Assembly: GCA_021201475.1 (NCBI GenBank)
Contig: JAJQEV010000122.1
Location: forward strand, 1-33,963
Length of the DNA stretch: 33,963 nucleotides
Origin: Clostridiales bacterium
GTDB lineage: Bacteria; Bacillota; Clostridia; Oscillospirales; Oscillospiraceae
Direction of reading: 5' to 3'
Positions 22,433-31,193 of this stretch are shown here, in pieces. The notes beneath the pieces are model-generated. The model did no database searches. It was not told the origin of the DNA and saw only the letters and a program-made list of their open reading frames with translations. The translations under genes and the position numbers were made by a program. Within the stretch, counting starts at the first letter, position 1; each line of letters opens with the position of its first letter.

Positions 22433-23416
22433 TTACGCCTCCTGTCCGGCTTTCGCCTTCTTGGACTTCTTCATTTTTTTGCTGGAACGCTCATACTGGG
22501 CTTTAATGCGCGGATCCACAAAAGCGAATGCCAGGTCTACCAGCAACATGATAATACTGAACAAAAACGCAAGAAAGAGCACTGTGGACTGCACTACAGG
22601 GTAATCTCGATTGTTAACACCTGTAGTCAGATAGACGCCCATGCCGGGGATTGTAAACACATTTTCAATAATCAGCGCACCTCCCAAACTTTGTGCCAAA
22701 CCACTGCCTACCATATTAATCAACGGAATCACGCCGTTAGGAAGCGCCGTTTTGTACAGGATGGCTCGTTCAGACAATCCTTTTGCGCGCGCTGTAGTGA
22801 CATAATCGGCACGGATGACCTCCAGCATCTGGGAACGGGTCTGCCGAGCCTGCCCGGCGATGCCACCCAGTGAACCGGCAACAACCGGCAGAATCCAGCC
22901 ATACCAATGTTCAATGCCATAGACAGGTAAAATACCAAGATTCAATGCGAAGATAATAACCAGCATCAGGGCAACCCAGAATTCCGGCAAAGAAATACCG
23001 ATCAGAGAAACCATCATGCAAATTCGGTCAGCCAAACCGTTGTGGTGAACAGCGGCGGTAATCCCCAGCGGTGTGCCGACTGCAACACGGATTACCATGC
23101 AGCATACGGCAAAGAATAGTGTTCTAGGGAATCGGACTGCTAGTTCACTGGCGACTGAGGTATTAAAAATATAGGAGGTACCGAAATCGAACTGAATAAA
23201 TGTCTGGTACAGGAACCTTCCCAGCCGAACAATATATGGATCATTCAGCCCCAGGCTCTCCCGCATAGCATTCAGCTCTGCTTCCGAAGCCATGCTGCCC
23301 AGAATGACCTCTGCCGGATCTCCTGGGACAAAGTACATAATGGTAAAAATTAAGATTGCAACGCCTAGCAACACAGGAATCATGAGCAGGATGCGTTTGA
23401 TGACATATCGGATCAT
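22433..23416 (-). CDS. ABC transporter permease (DppB-like)
   Basis: A 327-aa inner-membrane permease, the partner of the DppC-like protein. The N-terminus MIRYVIKRILLMIPVLLGV is the standard DppB start, with YFVPGDPAEVILG near residues 28-40. The EAA-type loop reads TTARAKGLSERAILYKTALPN near 206-226 (core ARAKGLSERAILYK). AAGGA precedes the ATG. A long hairpin lies between it and the upstream substrate-binding protein gene. Confidence 0.94.
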   Translation of the reverse strand: MIRYVIKRILLMIPVLLGVAILIFTIMYFVPGDPAEVILGSMASEAELNAMRESLGLNDPYIVRLGRFLYQTFIQFDFGTSYIFNTSVASELAVRFPRTLFFAVCCMVIRVAVGTPLGITAAVHHNGLADRICMMVSLIGISLPEFWVALMLVIIFALNLGILPVYGIEHWYGWILPVVAGSLGGIAGQARQTRSQMLEVIRADYVTTARAKGLSERAILYKTALPNGVIPLINMVGSGLAQSLGGALIIENVFTIPGMGVYLTTGVNNRDYPVVQSTVLFLAFLFSIIMLLVDLAFAFVDPRIKAQYERSSKKMKKSKKAKAGQEA

Positions 23417-23445
23417 AACATCATTCCTTTCTAGTAAAATAAATA

Positions 23446-23486
23446 GAGGGCATCAAGCTCAAACATGGTTTGAAATTGATGCCCTC
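23446..23486 (-). terminator. Intercistronic hairpin between the binding-protein and permease genes
   Basis: GAGGGCATCAA (23446-23456) is exactly complementary to 23476-23486, and an inner TCAAAC/GTTTGA stem extends it. There is no T run on the minus strand. It probably acts as a partial terminator or as an mRNA 3'-end protector that keeps the binding protein more abundant than the membrane parts. Confidence 0.65.
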
Positions 23487-23555
23487 CGCGATATACACAC
23501 AGATTCAGGTGTGGTTCCCACCACAATCAACGCAGAGCTACGTCTTTCTTAACGG

Positions 23556-25247
23556 TCAGGAAGCATAGGTACAGGCGTTCGGAACAATGTTGCCGCTCGA
23601 CATCACAACCTCAGTAATCCAATCGGCACTGACAATGACCTTATCTCTCTGATACATGCCAACGATGTAGCACTGTTCAGTGATATAGTCATGAAGCGCA
23701 TTTATTGTTTCCTGACTAGCGGTGCTGACATGGACGGCATCATAAGCAATTTCCTGCAGCGTTTCATCGGTGATAAACTGAATATTGCCATAGCTCTGGG
23801 CCTCATCACTAATGTACTCATAGAGGACCTTCAGATTATAACCAGTGCTGGTACGCTCATTAATAAAGAGATCCCATCCGGTTTCGTCTGGCAGCGTTGT
23901 GTTAACCACGGTTTGATCCACCATATTCAGAGTGTAGGGAATCCCCAGCACGGTCAGATAAGCACCCAGCAGTTCGCAGGTGTCGCTATTGTTTGAGTTA
24001 GCTAGAATGCTCAGATTCAAGTCAGAAACGGCAATGCCAGTTTCCTCGGTGAAGGCGTCAAGGTACTCCTGTGCTACCTCAGCATCATATTCATAATAAT
24101 CTGCCTCATCCCAATCGCTGTTATAATAGCTGGAATAGGTAGAAAATATGGAACTGATTTCTACTGCATAGCCATTCTCAGCAGCACTGATGATATCGCT
24201 GGTGCTGAAGGCATAAGCAATGGCTTTGCGCAAATTGATGTTATTCAAGGCTGAAGACTCACTGCAGTTGAACATCAGCCACATAGCCATAGTCTTGGGG
24301 AAGAGCATAAGGTTGAAGCTGTCAGCATAGTCACCGCCTTCCTCAAAATAGACGGCATCGGAAGATGCTACGCAATCGGAAATGTCAATCGTTCCGGCCT
24401 GCAAGGCAACAGCTACCTGACTTTGGTCGCCGATAATCTGGAATTCGATAACATCAACATTGGCCTGGGAAATGTAGCAACGCTCGCCATCCTTGTTCCA
24501 GTAATTCTCATTGACCTCAAAAGTTAAGCTAACACCGCTCTGGAAGTCGGTCAAGACATAGGCGCCGGTGCCCACAGGGGAAGCTGCCATCTGATCTTCA
24601 GAGGCTTCATATGCCGCCTGGGAAACAATGTAAAGCTCCGTCAGACACGTTTCGATAGACCCCTGAACGGGATCTTCACTTTCCATCGTGTAAACCACTG
24701 TGTAATCGTCCACTTTCTCACAGGTGGCTACGTCAGTACAAGCACTTCCACCAGCAGCTTTAACCCCTTCAAAACAGAAGATTACATCATCCGCTGTGAT
24801 GTGGTTGCCTGCGCTGTCATAAATGTTGTCGTGCATATAAACAGTATAACTGTTGTCACTGGTCTGTTCGTAGCTTTCCGCCAGGTTCATATGATACTCG
24901 CCCTCGCTGTCCATATAAACCATCGTCTCATAAACCAAAAAGACCTCATCCTTACGGTTGCATTGCTGATCTGACAGCATCGGGTCAAAGGAGCCGGCAT
25001 TGTTCGTCGTGCCGACGATCACCTTGCTGCGGCCATCCTCTGTGGTACGTGCGGTTCCGGTGGAGGTGCTTTCCGATTCACTGCTTGACTCGGACGAGGC
25101 GTCTGAAGTGGCGGCATCGCTTGAGGAGGATGCGCTTCCTTCCGAACTGTCTCCCGTGCTGGAGCTGGAGCTGCTGCCGCAGCCTGCCAGCAAACTCAGG
25201 CACATCGCCATTGCCAGCAGTAACGCTAAGTACTTTCTTGCTTTCAT
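23556..25247 (-). CDS. Family-5 extracellular solute-binding lipoprotein
   Basis: A 563-aa lipoprotein that captures the substrate for the importer. The signal peptide MKARKYLALLLAMAMCLSLLAGC, in two parts MKARKYLALLLAMAM and CLSLLAGC, ends at the lipobox Cys23. A Ser/Thr/Glu-rich linker follows to about residue 70. The mature part shows the family pattern: VGTTNNAGSFDPMLSDQQC, then FLVYETMVYMDSEGEYHMNL and NINLRKAIAYAFSTSDII. The start is taken as the ATG at 25247; an ATG 9 bases upstream sits too close to the AAAGGA site. The family binds peptides, nickel, opines or sugars, so the substrate cannot be named. Confidence 0.93.
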   Translation of the reverse strand: MKARKYLALLLAMAMCLSLLAGCGSSSSSSTGDSSEGSASSSSDAATSDASSESSSESESTSTGTARTTEDGRSKVIVGTTNNAGSFDPMLSDQQCNRKDEVFLVYETMVYMDSEGEYHMNLAESYEQTSDNSYTVYMHDNIYDSAGNHITADDVIFCFEGVKAAGGSACTDVATCEKVDDYTVVYTMESEDPVQGSIETCLTELYIVSQAAYEASEDQMAASPVGTGAYVLTDFQSGVSLTFEVNENYWNKDGERCYISQANVDVIEFQIIGDQSQVAVALQAGTIDISDCVASSDAVYFEEGGDYADSFNLMLFPKTMAMWLMFNCSESSALNNINLRKAIAYAFSTSDIISAAENGYAVEISSIFSTYSSYYNSDWDEADYYEYDAEVAQEYLDAFTEETGIAVSDLNLSILANSNNSDTCELLGAYLTVLGIPYTLNMVDQTVVNTTLPDETGWDLFINERTSTGYNLKVLYEYISDEAQSYGNIQFITDETLQEIAYDAVHVSTASQETINALHDYITEQCYIVGMYQRDKVIVSADWITEVVMSSGNIVPNACTYAS

Positions 25248-25408
25248 TTTTTGCATTTTCCTTTCATAAAAAATTTGGTGTGTGGTGACTGTTTCTTACG
25301 TTCTTTGCCTGGTTTCCTGAAAAATTCCGTCTGTCTAAACAGCACCCGAAACTTTCCCTCCTCTGTTTCTCACAGAAGTTACAGTTTTCCGTATTCAACT
25401 CTGAACAA

Positions 25409-25437
25409 ATTTTATCAAAACAGATTGAATAAAGCAA
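25409..25437 (-). promoter_or_regulatory. Promoter of the ABC-hydrolase cluster
   Basis: Read on the minus strand, TTGCTT (25437-25432) and TAAAAT (25414-25409) are separated by 17 bases, about 155 bases before the binding-protein start. No other strong promoter was seen between here and 12.9 kb, which is consistent with one long transcript. Confidence 0.6.
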
Positions 25438-25662
25438 ATCGTTTTATATAATAGTCGTTTTTTTTAATTCGGAATCTGCATAAATAAATTGAATGATTCG
25501 TATTTTAGGATATTTTGTGGGAATTGAGGCCGGTGCTGAGATCGATCCGGGCGGGAGGATCCTATGCGCCCTGTACACACTCGGTCGCACACGGGGTGCC
25601 TCTCCAGTTTGTGATGCGCAGGCAGGGGGCTTTTTGCTGGTAACAATATCCGCACAAATACG

Positions 25663-25691
25663 CAATGCCTCCGATACGCTCGGAGGCATTG
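25663..25691. terminator. Perfect 12-bp terminator-type hairpin
   Basis: CAATGCCTCCGA (25663-25674) pairs exactly with 25680-25691 around a 5-base loop. It starts 4 bases after the stop of the LysR relic on the minus strand, so it was probably that gene's terminator. The 25440-25660 stretch next to it holds no convincing gene; a plus-strand fragment reading YFVGIEAGAEIDPGGRI hints weakly at a hexapeptide-repeat relic. Confidence 0.6.
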
Positions 25692-25695
25692 TTGT

Positions 25696-26130
25696 TCATG
25701 TGTATCCGCTTTCCGCCTGGCACGATTTCATGAAGTCGATCACTGCGTCCAATGCGGGATTTTTTTCAGGCACTACAGGTGAAAATACAACTCCGGAGAT
25801 GGGTCAAACGGTACGGATACCGTTGTCGGAGCAGCAAAGTAGCGCGCGCCATACTTCGTCAGAATACCGCCCCCCTATCCCCTTCCCGACCAGTTCTCTT
25901 ACCATTTTCCCCAACTGACATGGATCGAGGCATCGATGCTGTTAATATCCAGCAGCTTGAGCAATTCCATTTCTCCCCGTTGGATGATAGTTTTGCCAAG
26001 AAGTTGGCTCGGTACGAGGGATACTTCCTTTGCCAACGGATGGGTCATCGGCAGAAGCGCAGCGAATGTATCTTTTGTATACCGTGTCGAATAAACACCG
26101 CTGCCTGTGGTTTCGAATTTTTGGACTGCA
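25696..26130 (-). pseudogene. LysR-family regulator remnant (C-terminal half)
   Basis: Three minus-strand fragments in shifting frames rebuild the end of a LysR effector domain. The first reads TGSGVYSTRYTKDTFAALLP, then MTHPLAKEVSLVPSQLLGK and DINSIDASIHVSW. The second reads ILTKYGARYFAAPTTVSVP followed by FDPSPELYFH. The last reads VPEKNPALDAVIDFMKSC to the stop at 25696. The DNA-binding half is missing and stops interrupt the remainder, so no functional protein is made. It may once have been a divergent or adjacent regulator of the cluster. Confidence 0.7.
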
Positions 26131-26360
26131 AAATTACAATAAAGTCATTCAGATAGGATAATCCATAATTTCGCGGCTCTTCAAACTGATTCCATTTTGT
26201 AATCAATATAGCCGTTTTTGAATTGTATATCAATTACCTTTATGTTAAACTGTATTTTAAAGTATTTCATCCGCGTGATGTAGACACACACCGTCTGGAA
26301 GAAGCGGTTTTGGAATGCCTGATACCATCAAACTCTATTATTGCAGAAAGGAATCCAACC
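26131..26360. other. Gene-free stretch upstream of the Sel1 gene
   Basis: AT-rich sequence without a supported gene. TTGAAT near 26217 and TATGTT near 26240 are 17 bases apart and could form a weak plus-strand promoter for the Sel1-repeat gene. The frame that continues upstream of the Sel1 start lacks a ribosome site. Confidence 0.35.
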
Positions 26361-26963
26361 ATGAACTCTTACATAAAATATGCTCATCAAATGAAAGAAT
26401 CCGGCCAGGGTGCGGAAGCCACTGCGTATCTGCTGGAAAAAGCCTCCGCAGGTGATGTAGACGCGATGGAAGCGCTCTGCGACAGCTATTGCTATGGAAA
26501 TTTAGGCGAAAAAAGCTATGAAAAATCCATTTACTGGGGCCAGAAGGCAATCGATAACGGCAGCGTCCGCAGTCAGGAAATCCTGGGAATCCAATACCTG
26601 AACGGCTATGGTGTAGCGGTGGACGTTGAGAAGGCGCTTGTCCTGCTTCAACAAGCCGTTGCAGGTGGATGCATGAAGGCGGGCCGTTTTGTCGGTCTGT
26701 ACTACATGGAAAAGAATCTTCCGGAGGAGGCCAAAAAGTGGTTCCTGGAAGCCGCTAACCGGGGTGACATCACAAGCCAATACCACATGGGCGTCCTGTA
26801 CGAAAACGGCATCGGTGTGGAGGCGGATTTGAATGAAGCCATCCGTTGGTATAAGCTCTCCGCTCAACGTGGTGATCGTATTGCCAAACCTGCCACGGAC
26901 GCTTTGGCACGTCTGGGTTGCGAAGGGGATGCGAATATTGGGTCTGTCCCAAAGTCTGTGTAA
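26361..26963 (+). CDS. Sel1/TPR-like repeat protein
   Basis: A 200-aa helical repeat protein. At least three Sel1-like units are visible: SYEKSIYWGQKAIDNGS near residues 51-67, VDVEKALVLLQQAVAGGC near 84-101, and the best one near 136-172, with HMGVLYENGIGVEADLNEA then IRWYKLSAQRGD. Such repeats bind partner proteins. There is no signal peptide. The start is set at the ATG at 26361 with AAAGGAA 8 bases upstream; the frame is open for 46 more codons without a ribosome site. It ends before a hairpin at 27001. Confidence 0.82.
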   Translation: MNSYIKYAHQMKESGQGAEATAYLLEKASAGDVDAMEALCDSYCYGNLGEKSYEKSIYWGQKAIDNGSVRSQEILGIQYLNGYGVAVDVEKALVLLQQAVAGGCMKAGRFVGLYYMEKNLPEEAKKWFLEAANRGDITSQYHMGVLYENGIGVEADLNEAIRWYKLSAQRGDRIAKPATDALARLGCEGDANIGSVPKSV

Positions 26964-27000
26964 CCCCATATCAGCGTACAAAACAGAGCAAAATTCTATC

Positions 27001-27030
27001 AGGCGGCAACGGCCTTGTCCGGTGCCGCCT
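27001..27030 (+). terminator. Hairpin after the Sel1 gene
   Basis: AGGCGGCA (27001-27008) pairs with TGCCGCCT (27023-27030), with an inner GG/CC pairing. The tail is only weakly T-rich. The 27031-27190 stretch that follows shows no supported gene. Confidence 0.5.
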
Positions 27031-27206
27031 TGATTACACCTTAACTCTGCCGGGCACAGAGGTTAAAGGCGGCGATGAAACTGCCGTTCATCTGCGCATC
27101 GGACAGAGCTGGATAACGCAGCGTTTCCACACAATAGACGATTCATTTGCGCAACCGTGCTGACAGGCTGAACGCAGGGACCTCAAAAAAGGAAGGAATT
27201 TACACT

Positions 27207-27476
27207 ATGCAGGGCAGGAAAAAGGCCGATGGCTTCAAATATGATTTTACGGTTTCTGAACTGAAAGCGCTGCTGTTCCATCCGAAGCGCTGCCCGGACT
27301 GTTCAGGGCAGCTTATAAGGGAAAAGACCTGCGAAAGAGTGGAAGGCAAGGATATCAATTCATTGTCAGATCCGTTTTTTGTCCAGAATGCACAGGTCAA
27401 CCATTACAGTTACATTTTTCGGTGCCAAAGCTGCGGCAGGATATTCACGCTGAAAGAGCTTGCAGACAGGCACTGA
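27207..27476 (+). CDS. Small zinc-ribbon protein
   Basis: An 89-aa protein with two cysteine pairs, Cys29-x-x-Cys32 (KRCPDC) and Cys73-x-x-Cys76 (FRCQSC), spaced by about 40 residues. That layout is a zinc ribbon or rubredoxin-like knuckle. The rest is charged, with a helix at residues 14-25. The function is unknown; such proteins often bind nucleic acid or other proteins. GGAAGGAA lies about 10 bases before the ATG at 27207. The frame extends to a TTG at 27147 without a ribosome site. It is isolated between the Sel1 gene and a gene-free region. Confidence 0.68.
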   Translation: MQGRKKADGFKYDFTVSELKALLFHPKRCPDCSGQLIREKTCERVEGKDINSLSDPFFVQNAQVNHYSYIFRCQSCGRIFTLKELADRH

Positions 27477-27929
27477 CTGAGACGCTGGGCAAAAAGCCGG
27501 CAGCATTGAACACAGGATGGCATAGCATTCGGAAACGCCTGCGAAAGACTCCCTTCTTTTGCGGGCGTTTTGCAGCGCTCCACAGCCGACTCGGAAACCG
27601 GATACACAGGCTCACAACCGGTCTGCGGTTTGAAGTATAGTGCATACGCCGCTTCAAAGTCAGCCTCAACGGATTCGTCTATACACAGTTCATCGATCGG
27701 CCTGACAGGAAAAGGACCGGATTGCCTGAGGATTTTCCCGTCAGCTATATTTCAGGCAGCTTCGCGGAAATGGTGTATGGTAGAAGCAGGCCCTATGAAA
27801 AGTTCATGGCGCAGTCAGTCCTTTTCGAACCGGCTGCGCCGTAATAGAACGCCTGACCATAGAAGGTGAACTATGTGAAACGTCACTGTCAGCATCTTTG
27901 TCCGCGCTTCTCCGCCTGAACCACTCAGT
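27477..27929. other. Gene-free stretch, possibly holding a decayed gene
   Basis: No gene with a credible start and ribosome site was found. On the minus strand, about 27560-27700, one frame reads PIDELCIDESVEADFEAAY, then ALYFKPQTGCEPVYPVSE, which has protein-like composition but belongs to no family I recognise and has no proper start. It may be a relic. Confidence 0.3.
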
Positions 27930-28553
27930 TCAGCCCAAAAACAAAGGAAGCGCCCGCTGAATCAGCGCCACGCAGCCGTCCTCGCCCAGCTGCGCGGAGT
28001 CCAGGGACAGGTCGTAGCCTCCGGCGTCCCGCCACTCCAGACCGGTATAATAGTGGTAGTAGCCCGCCCGACGCTTGTCCTCCTCCTTGATGTGCCGAAT
28101 CACTTCCTTGCGGCTCCACGCCAAGGAGAAAGAGGAGATGCGCTCGATGCGGGCCTCCATAGGGGCGTGAATGAACACTCTCAGCACGTTGGGCTGATCC
28201 GTCAGCAAATAGTTGGAGCAGCGACCCAGGATAATACAGCTCTCCTGCGCCGCCAGGTCGCGGATAATCTTCGCCTGAAAGTTGAACAGATTTTGAGTGG
28301 AGACGAAGTCGTCGCTGTCCGGCGGGAGGATTTCCCCTGTGTAGACCCGCTGTGCAGCGAACAGCATCTCCCTGACGCCGATGCGTTCGTCAGCCATGCC
28401 AAACAACCCCTCATGTATGCCGCTGACATCGGAGGCCAGCCGCAGCAGCTCCCGGTCATAGTAGGGAATGCCCAGGGCGGCAGACAGCTTTCTGGTGATG
28501 TTGTGTCCGCCGCTTCCGGTTTCACGGGCGATGGTAATAACACATTTTTCCAT
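27930..28553 (-). CDS. Cytidylate kinase-like family protein
   Basis: A 207-aa P-loop kinase-like protein. The opening MEKCVITIARETGSGGHNI matches the AAA/cytidylate-kinase-like family, with the phosphate-binding loop GSGGHNI at about 13-19. KLSAALGIPYYDRELL, then SCIILGRCSNYLL near 108-120 and VFIHAPMEARIERI near 130-143 are also characteristic. The cellular substrate of this subfamily is not established. GAGGAGG lies 7 bases before the ATG at 28553; a GTG at 28571 overlaps livF and is less likely. It follows livF by 14 bp and is the last gene of the liv operon. Confidence 0.82.
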   Translation of the reverse strand: MEKCVITIARETGSGGHNITRKLSAALGIPYYDRELLRLASDVSGIHEGLFGMADERIGVREMLFAAQRVYTGEILPPDSDDFVSTQNLFNFQAKIIRDLAAQESCIILGRCSNYLLTDQPNVLRVFIHAPMEARIERISSFSLAWSRKEVIRHIKEEDKRRAGYYHYYTGLEWRDAGGYDLSLDSAQLGEDGCVALIQRALPLFLG

Positions 28554-28567
28554 AGGACAGCCTCCTC

Positions 28568-29272
28568 TCACGCACCCAGGTATGCCTTGCGCACCCGGTC
28601 GTCAGCGGCCAGGGCGCTGGCCGGGCCTTCCATGGCGATGGTACCGGTCTCCAGCACATAGGCCCGGTCGCTGACCGCCAGGGCCATTTTCGCGTTCTGC
28701 TCTACCAGCAGGATGGTAATGCCGCTCTCGTGGAGCGTCTGTATGATGGAGAAAATCTCCTTCACCAGAATGGGGGAAAGCCCCATGGACGGTTCATCCA
28801 TCAGCACGATTTTGGGGTTCGTCATCAGCGCCCGCCCGGTGGCCAGCATCTGCTGTTCACCGCCGGAGAGCGTTCCGGCAAGCTGCCGACGGCGCTCCTT
28901 TAGCCGCGGAAAATGGTGATAAACCTGCTCCAGGCTGGCGGCGATTTTCTTTTGGTCTCTGACAATGTAGGCCCCCATACGGAGGTTTTCCTCCACCGTC
29001 ATGCTGGCAAAGACGTGCCGACCTTCCGGCACATGGGCCAGCCCCATCCGAATGATGGTATGAGGGGGTACCTTCTGCAAATTCTGCCCGTCCAGCAACA
29101 CCTCGCCGCCAGTGGCGGTCAGCAGACCGGAAACGGTATGGAGGGTGGTGGTTTTGCCCGCACCATTTGCCCCAATCAGAGAGACCAGCTCCCCGTCCTG
29201 AACCGTCAGGGAAATGCCTTTCAGCGCATGAATCGCGCCGTAATGTACGTTCAAATCCTTTAATTCCAGCAT
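28568..29272 (-). CDS. livF: Branched-chain amino acid ABC transporter ATPase LivF
   Basis: The 234-aa ATPase is of normal LivF length. Walker A is GANGAGKTT, the signature LSGGEQQMLATGRAL has the LivF-type GEQQM, and Walker B is IVLMDEPSMGLSP. It pairs with LivG to drive uptake of leucine, isoleucine and valine, or related amino acids. GGGAGGG precedes the ATG. It starts 12 bp after livG. Confidence 0.95.
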   Translation of the reverse strand: MLELKDLNVHYGAIHALKGISLTVQDGELVSLIGANGAGKTTTLHTVSGLLTATGGEVLLDGQNLQKVPPHTIIRMGLAHVPEGRHVFASMTVEENLRMGAYIVRDQKKIAASLEQVYHHFPRLKERRRQLAGTLSGGEQQMLATGRALMTNPKIVLMDEPSMGLSPILVKEIFSIIQTLHESGITILLVEQNAKMALAVSDRAYVLETGTIAMEGPASALAADDRVRKAYLGA

Positions 29273-29284
29273 AATGCACCCTCC

Positions 29285-30058
29285 CTACTCACCCAAATAG
29301 GCGGCAATGACCTTGGGGTCGTTGGCGATTTCCTCCGGCAGGCCGGAGGCGATAGTCTGCCCGTAGTCAATGACCTGGATGCGCTGGCAGATGTTCATCA
29401 CCAGGGACATATCGTGCTCAATCAGCAAAATGGCAATCCCAAACCGGTTCCGGATGGTGTTGATGCACTCCAGCAGTTCCGCCGTCTCAGTGGGGTTCAT
29501 GCCTGCGGCAGGCTCATCCAGCAGCAGCACCTTCATATTGGTGCCCAGGGCGCGGGCAATTTCCAGCTTCCGCTGCTGGCCGTATGGCAGGCTGGAGGCC
29601 AGCACATTCGCCTTGTCCTCCAGGTGGCAGATGGACAGCAGTTCCATGGCCTTGTCCGTCACCTCCGCCTCGGTTTTCCAATACTTCCGGGTGCGGAACA
29701 GAGCGTCCAGCAGACCGTAGTGGATGTCCTTGGTGAAGGCCACCTTAACGTTCTCGATGACTGTCATGTCGTTGAACAGGCGGATGTTCTGGAAGGTCCG
29801 GGCGATGCCCGCCGCCACGAACTGATGTACCCTCTTCCCGTTCAGCGGAACCCCGTCCAGCAGGACGGTGCCTTCGGTGGGGGCATAAACCCCGGTGAGC
29901 AGGTTGAACACGGTGGTTTTCCCTGCGCCGTTGGGGCCTATCAGCCCCACCAACTCGCCAGGGTAGATGGAGAGGTTGAAGTCCTCCACCGCGTGAAGCC
30001 CGCCGAAGGAGACGCCCAGGCGGCGGGTCTCCAGCACGGGGGTTTTTGATTCACTCAT
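29285..30058 (-). CDS. livG: Branched-chain amino acid ABC transporter ATPase LivG
   Basis: The 257-aa ATPase has Walker A GPNGAGKTT. The LivG-type signature is LPYGQQRKLEIARAL, with YGQQR in place of SGGQ. Walker B is LLLDEPAAGMNP, followed by the H-loop LIEHDMSLVMN. The start overlaps the livM stop by 8 bp with an AAGGAGG site inside livM, indicating coupled translation. Confidence 0.95.
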   Translation of the reverse strand: MSESKTPVLETRRLGVSFGGLHAVEDFNLSIYPGELVGLIGPNGAGKTTVFNLLTGVYAPTEGTVLLDGVPLNGKRVHQFVAAGIARTFQNIRLFNDMTVIENVKVAFTKDIHYGLLDALFRTRKYWKTEAEVTDKAMELLSICHLEDKANVLASSLPYGQQRKLEIARALGTNMKVLLLDEPAAGMNPTETAELLECINTIRNRFGIAILLIEHDMSLVMNICQRIQVIDYGQTIASGLPEEIANDPKVIAAYLGE

Positions 30059-31193
30059 GGCGGCTCGCCTCCTTTTTCCCGAAACGGGAGGTGAAATAGG
30101 CTTTTGCCATGCCGGGCCATTTGGGAATGTCGCACAAAGCGAACTCCCGGCTGCCCATAATGCCCCTCGGCCGGAACAGAATGACGATAATCAGCGCAAT
30201 GGAGTACACCAGCATGGGGTAGGTAAAGACGTTTTGCAGAATAGAGGGCAGCGCCGACACCCAGGCGCCGTTTTTGATGGTATAGTTCAGCAGGAACAGC
30301 ACAACGGCAGCGATGGCAGATCCGGTCATGGAGCCCATGCCGCCCACCACCACCATGACCACGATGAACACGGAGTTCAAAATGGAGCCGTTCGTGAAAG
30401 CGAAGGAGGTGGTGGCCAGCGCCGCGTTGCAGCAGGCGTAGAGCGCGCCGGTGATTCCTGCAAAGAAGGCGGAAATCGTGAAGGTCAGCACCTTGTAATA
30501 GCTGACATTGATGCCGGAGGTAGAGGCGGCAATCTCGTTGTCCCGAATGGCGCGGATGGCTCGCCCGTACTTGGAGCGGACAAAGAGGAGCATAGCAGTC
30601 ATGCACAAAATTACCGTCAAAACCGCCACCCACAGGTACCGCACCTTCTCATCATTGGAGAATCCCAGGCCCGTGTCATACAGCGCAGAGGAGGCAGATC
30701 CCTGCCCCAGCCCCTGCTGACCGCAGAAGGGCAGATTGTTGATGACGTTGACGATAATCATGCCGAAGCCCAGCGTGATAATGGCCAAATAGTCGCCCTT
30801 TAGCCGCAGGGCCGGAATGCCCACCAACAGGCCCATCAGCGCCGCCAGAACGCCGGCGGCCAGGGTGCTGAGCAGCAGCACCAGCAGAAAGACCGGACCG
30901 GACTTTTCCTCATAGAAGCCTGCGCGCTGGAACGCCAGGGAAATCAGAGCCGCCGTGTAAGCACCCACAGCCATGAAGCCGCAATGACCCAGGGAAAGTT
31001 GCCCCAGAAAGCCCAGCACCAGGTTCAGGGAGGCCGCCATAATAATCAGGTAGCAGCACTGCCAGATGGAGGGGACAACCTTCAGCTTCAGGGTGTCGCC
31101 GCTGGCGGCGCTCATCATCAGGGAGGCGGCAAAAAGAAGCACAACGGCAATGGCGTTGACCAGGTAGCGGGTTCTCGTTTCGCTCTTTTTCAT
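30051..31193 (-). CDS. livM: Branched-chain amino acid ABC transporter permease LivM
   Basis: A 380-aa integral membrane permease with about ten hydrophobic segments. LNLVLGFLGQLSLGHCGFMAVGAY near residues 52-75 has the family core GQLSLGHCGFMAVGAY. GLLVGIPALRLKGDYLAIITLGFG near 117-140 has the core PALRLKGDYLAIITLG. GRAIRAIRDNEIAA near 207-220 contacts the ATPases. The start is the ATG at 31193, overlapping the livH stop as ATGA; the frame is open upstream only as a livH shadow. Confidence 0.95.
   Translation of the reverse strand: MKKSETRTRYLVNAIAVVLLFAASLMMSAASGDTLKLKVVPSIWQCCYLIIMAASLNLVLGFLGQLSLGHCGFMAVGAYTAALISLAFQRAGFYEEKSGPVFLLVLLLSTLAAGVLAALMGLLVGIPALRLKGDYLAIITLGFGMIIVNVINNLPFCGQQGLGQGSASSALYDTGLGFSNDEKVRYLWVAVLTVILCMTAMLLFVRSKYGRAIRAIRDNEIAASTSGINVSYYKVLTFTISAFFAGITGALYACCNAALATTSFAFTNGSILNSVFIVVMVVVGGMGSMTGSAIAAVVLFLLNYTIKNGAWVSALPSILQNVFTYPMLVYSIALIIVILFRPRGIMGSREFALCDIPKWPGMAKAYFTSRFGKKEASRHE

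Noticed and set aside
25493-25918. Plus-strand 141-codon frame before the Sel1 gene.
   Set aside because: It crosses the terminator hairpin and lies opposite the LysR relic. Only a vague hexapeptide-like phrase is present at its start.
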